Positions 5,889-6,046 of a DNA stretch of 6,046 nt are shown in pieces (position 1 is the first letter of the stretch; every line of letters starts with the position of its first letter). The stretch is from the NCBI GenBank assembly GCA_002440885.1, contig DJVY01000001.1, positions 1 through 6,046 of the forward strand, given 5' to 3'. This DNA comes from Bacteroidales bacterium UBA6244 (GTDB taxonomy: Bacteria; Bacteroidota; Bacteroidia; Bacteroidales; F082). Made by a program: the position numbers and the translations under genes. The notes beneath the pieces are model-generated. The model worked only from the letters and a program-made list of their open reading frames with translations, had not been told where the DNA came from and searched no databases.

Positions 5889-5920
5889 CAAAAGTATTGA
5901 ACTATTGTTCAAAAAACAAA
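5889..5920 (-). promoter_or_regulatory. Candidate promoter of the DUF134-NifX-trans-sulfuration operon
   Basis: On the minus strand, TTTG (5920-5917) is followed after 20 bases by TACTTTTG (5896-5889), a perfect match to the Bacteroidota TAnnTTTG element at a normal spacing. Transcription would begin near 5882, giving a short leader of about 14 bases before the start codon at 5868. This is the best-formed promoter in the window. Confidence 0.6.
5897..5912. promoter_or_regulatory. Palindromic operator candidate, TTGAAC-N4-GTTCAA
   Basis: TTGAACTATTGTTCAA has perfect 6-base arms around 4 bases. It lies entirely between the upstream and -7 elements of the DUF134 promoter, abutting the -7 element. 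Its TTGA and TCAA ends are 8 bases apart, against 6 in an FNR site (TTGAT-N4-ATCAA), so it is not a standard FNR box. The DUF134 protein encoded just downstream is the obvious candidate ligand, by inference. Confidence 0.5.
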
Positions 5921-6046
5921 TCATATGAGCAGAATATCTCATTTTTTTTAGGGCTTTTCCGGTTCAAACAGAAAATTTGGAAAAGACCGCCACAATCCTG
6001 TGATAACGCGCTAAAAGTTTAAGGCTATCACGCTGTGATGCAATTA

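Noticed and set aside
5897..5912. FNR-type binding site
   Set aside because: The ends resemble TTGA...TCAA, but the spacing is 8 bases rather than 6, so it does not fit the FNR consensus.
5741..6022. 93-codon open frame on the plus strand over the DUF134 start
   Set aside because: It overlaps the conserved DUF134 N-terminus and its promoter, and has no recognisable features.
6000..6039. GTGATA ... ATCAC-GCT-GTGAT repeats near the right edge
   Set aside because: The arms are only 5-6 bases, and the downstream context is cut off by the window end, so no role can be supported.

Overview
The window looks like ordinary chromosome from an anaerobic member of the Bacteroidota, probably Bacteroidales or Marinilabiliales-like. 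This rests on three observations. The bifunctional FtcD is 565 residues long, as expected for this phylum. Start codons are preceded by A/T-rich stretches rather than Shine-Dalgarno sequences. Upstream regions contain matches to the Bacteroidota promoter consensus (TAnnTTTG with a TTG-type upstream element). The taxonomic call is an inference from style, not from a marker gene.

Layout. Positions 40-753 (minus strand) encode an unrecognised 237-residue protein. A 272-base divergent intergenic region follows, holding a candidate promoter for each direction and two inverted repeats. Rightward from it runs a likely two-gene operon. The first gene is ftcD (1026-2723), a fused glutamate formimidoyltransferase and formimido-tetrahydrofolate cyclodeaminase of histidine degradation. 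The second, 33 bases later, is a MarC-family membrane protein (2757-3383). The convergent intergenic region 3384-3670 contains two adjacent arrays of 7-base repeats, a good intrinsic terminator for the leftward genes, and a second inverted repeat.

A three-gene leftward cluster fills the rest. Its first gene (5224-5868) encodes a DUF134/UPF0251 DNA-binding protein with an unusual ten-cysteine C-terminal half. Three bases later comes a small NifX/NifB-type FeMo-cofactor-family protein (4885-5220). Thirty-two bases further is a PLP-dependent trans-sulfuration enzyme of the methionine/cystathionine gamma-lyase group (3671-4852). A promoter candidate upstream of the DUF134 gene contains a perfect palindrome between its two elements, which would suit autoregulation. 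DUF134 and NifX-type genes are commonly neighbours in anaerobes. The gamma-lyase-like gene downstream suggests, but does not prove, a link to sulfur or metal-cluster metabolism.

No tRNA, rRNA, CRISPR array, insertion sequence or phage gene was seen. The most interesting part is the DUF134/NifX/trans-sulfuration cluster with its putative operator.
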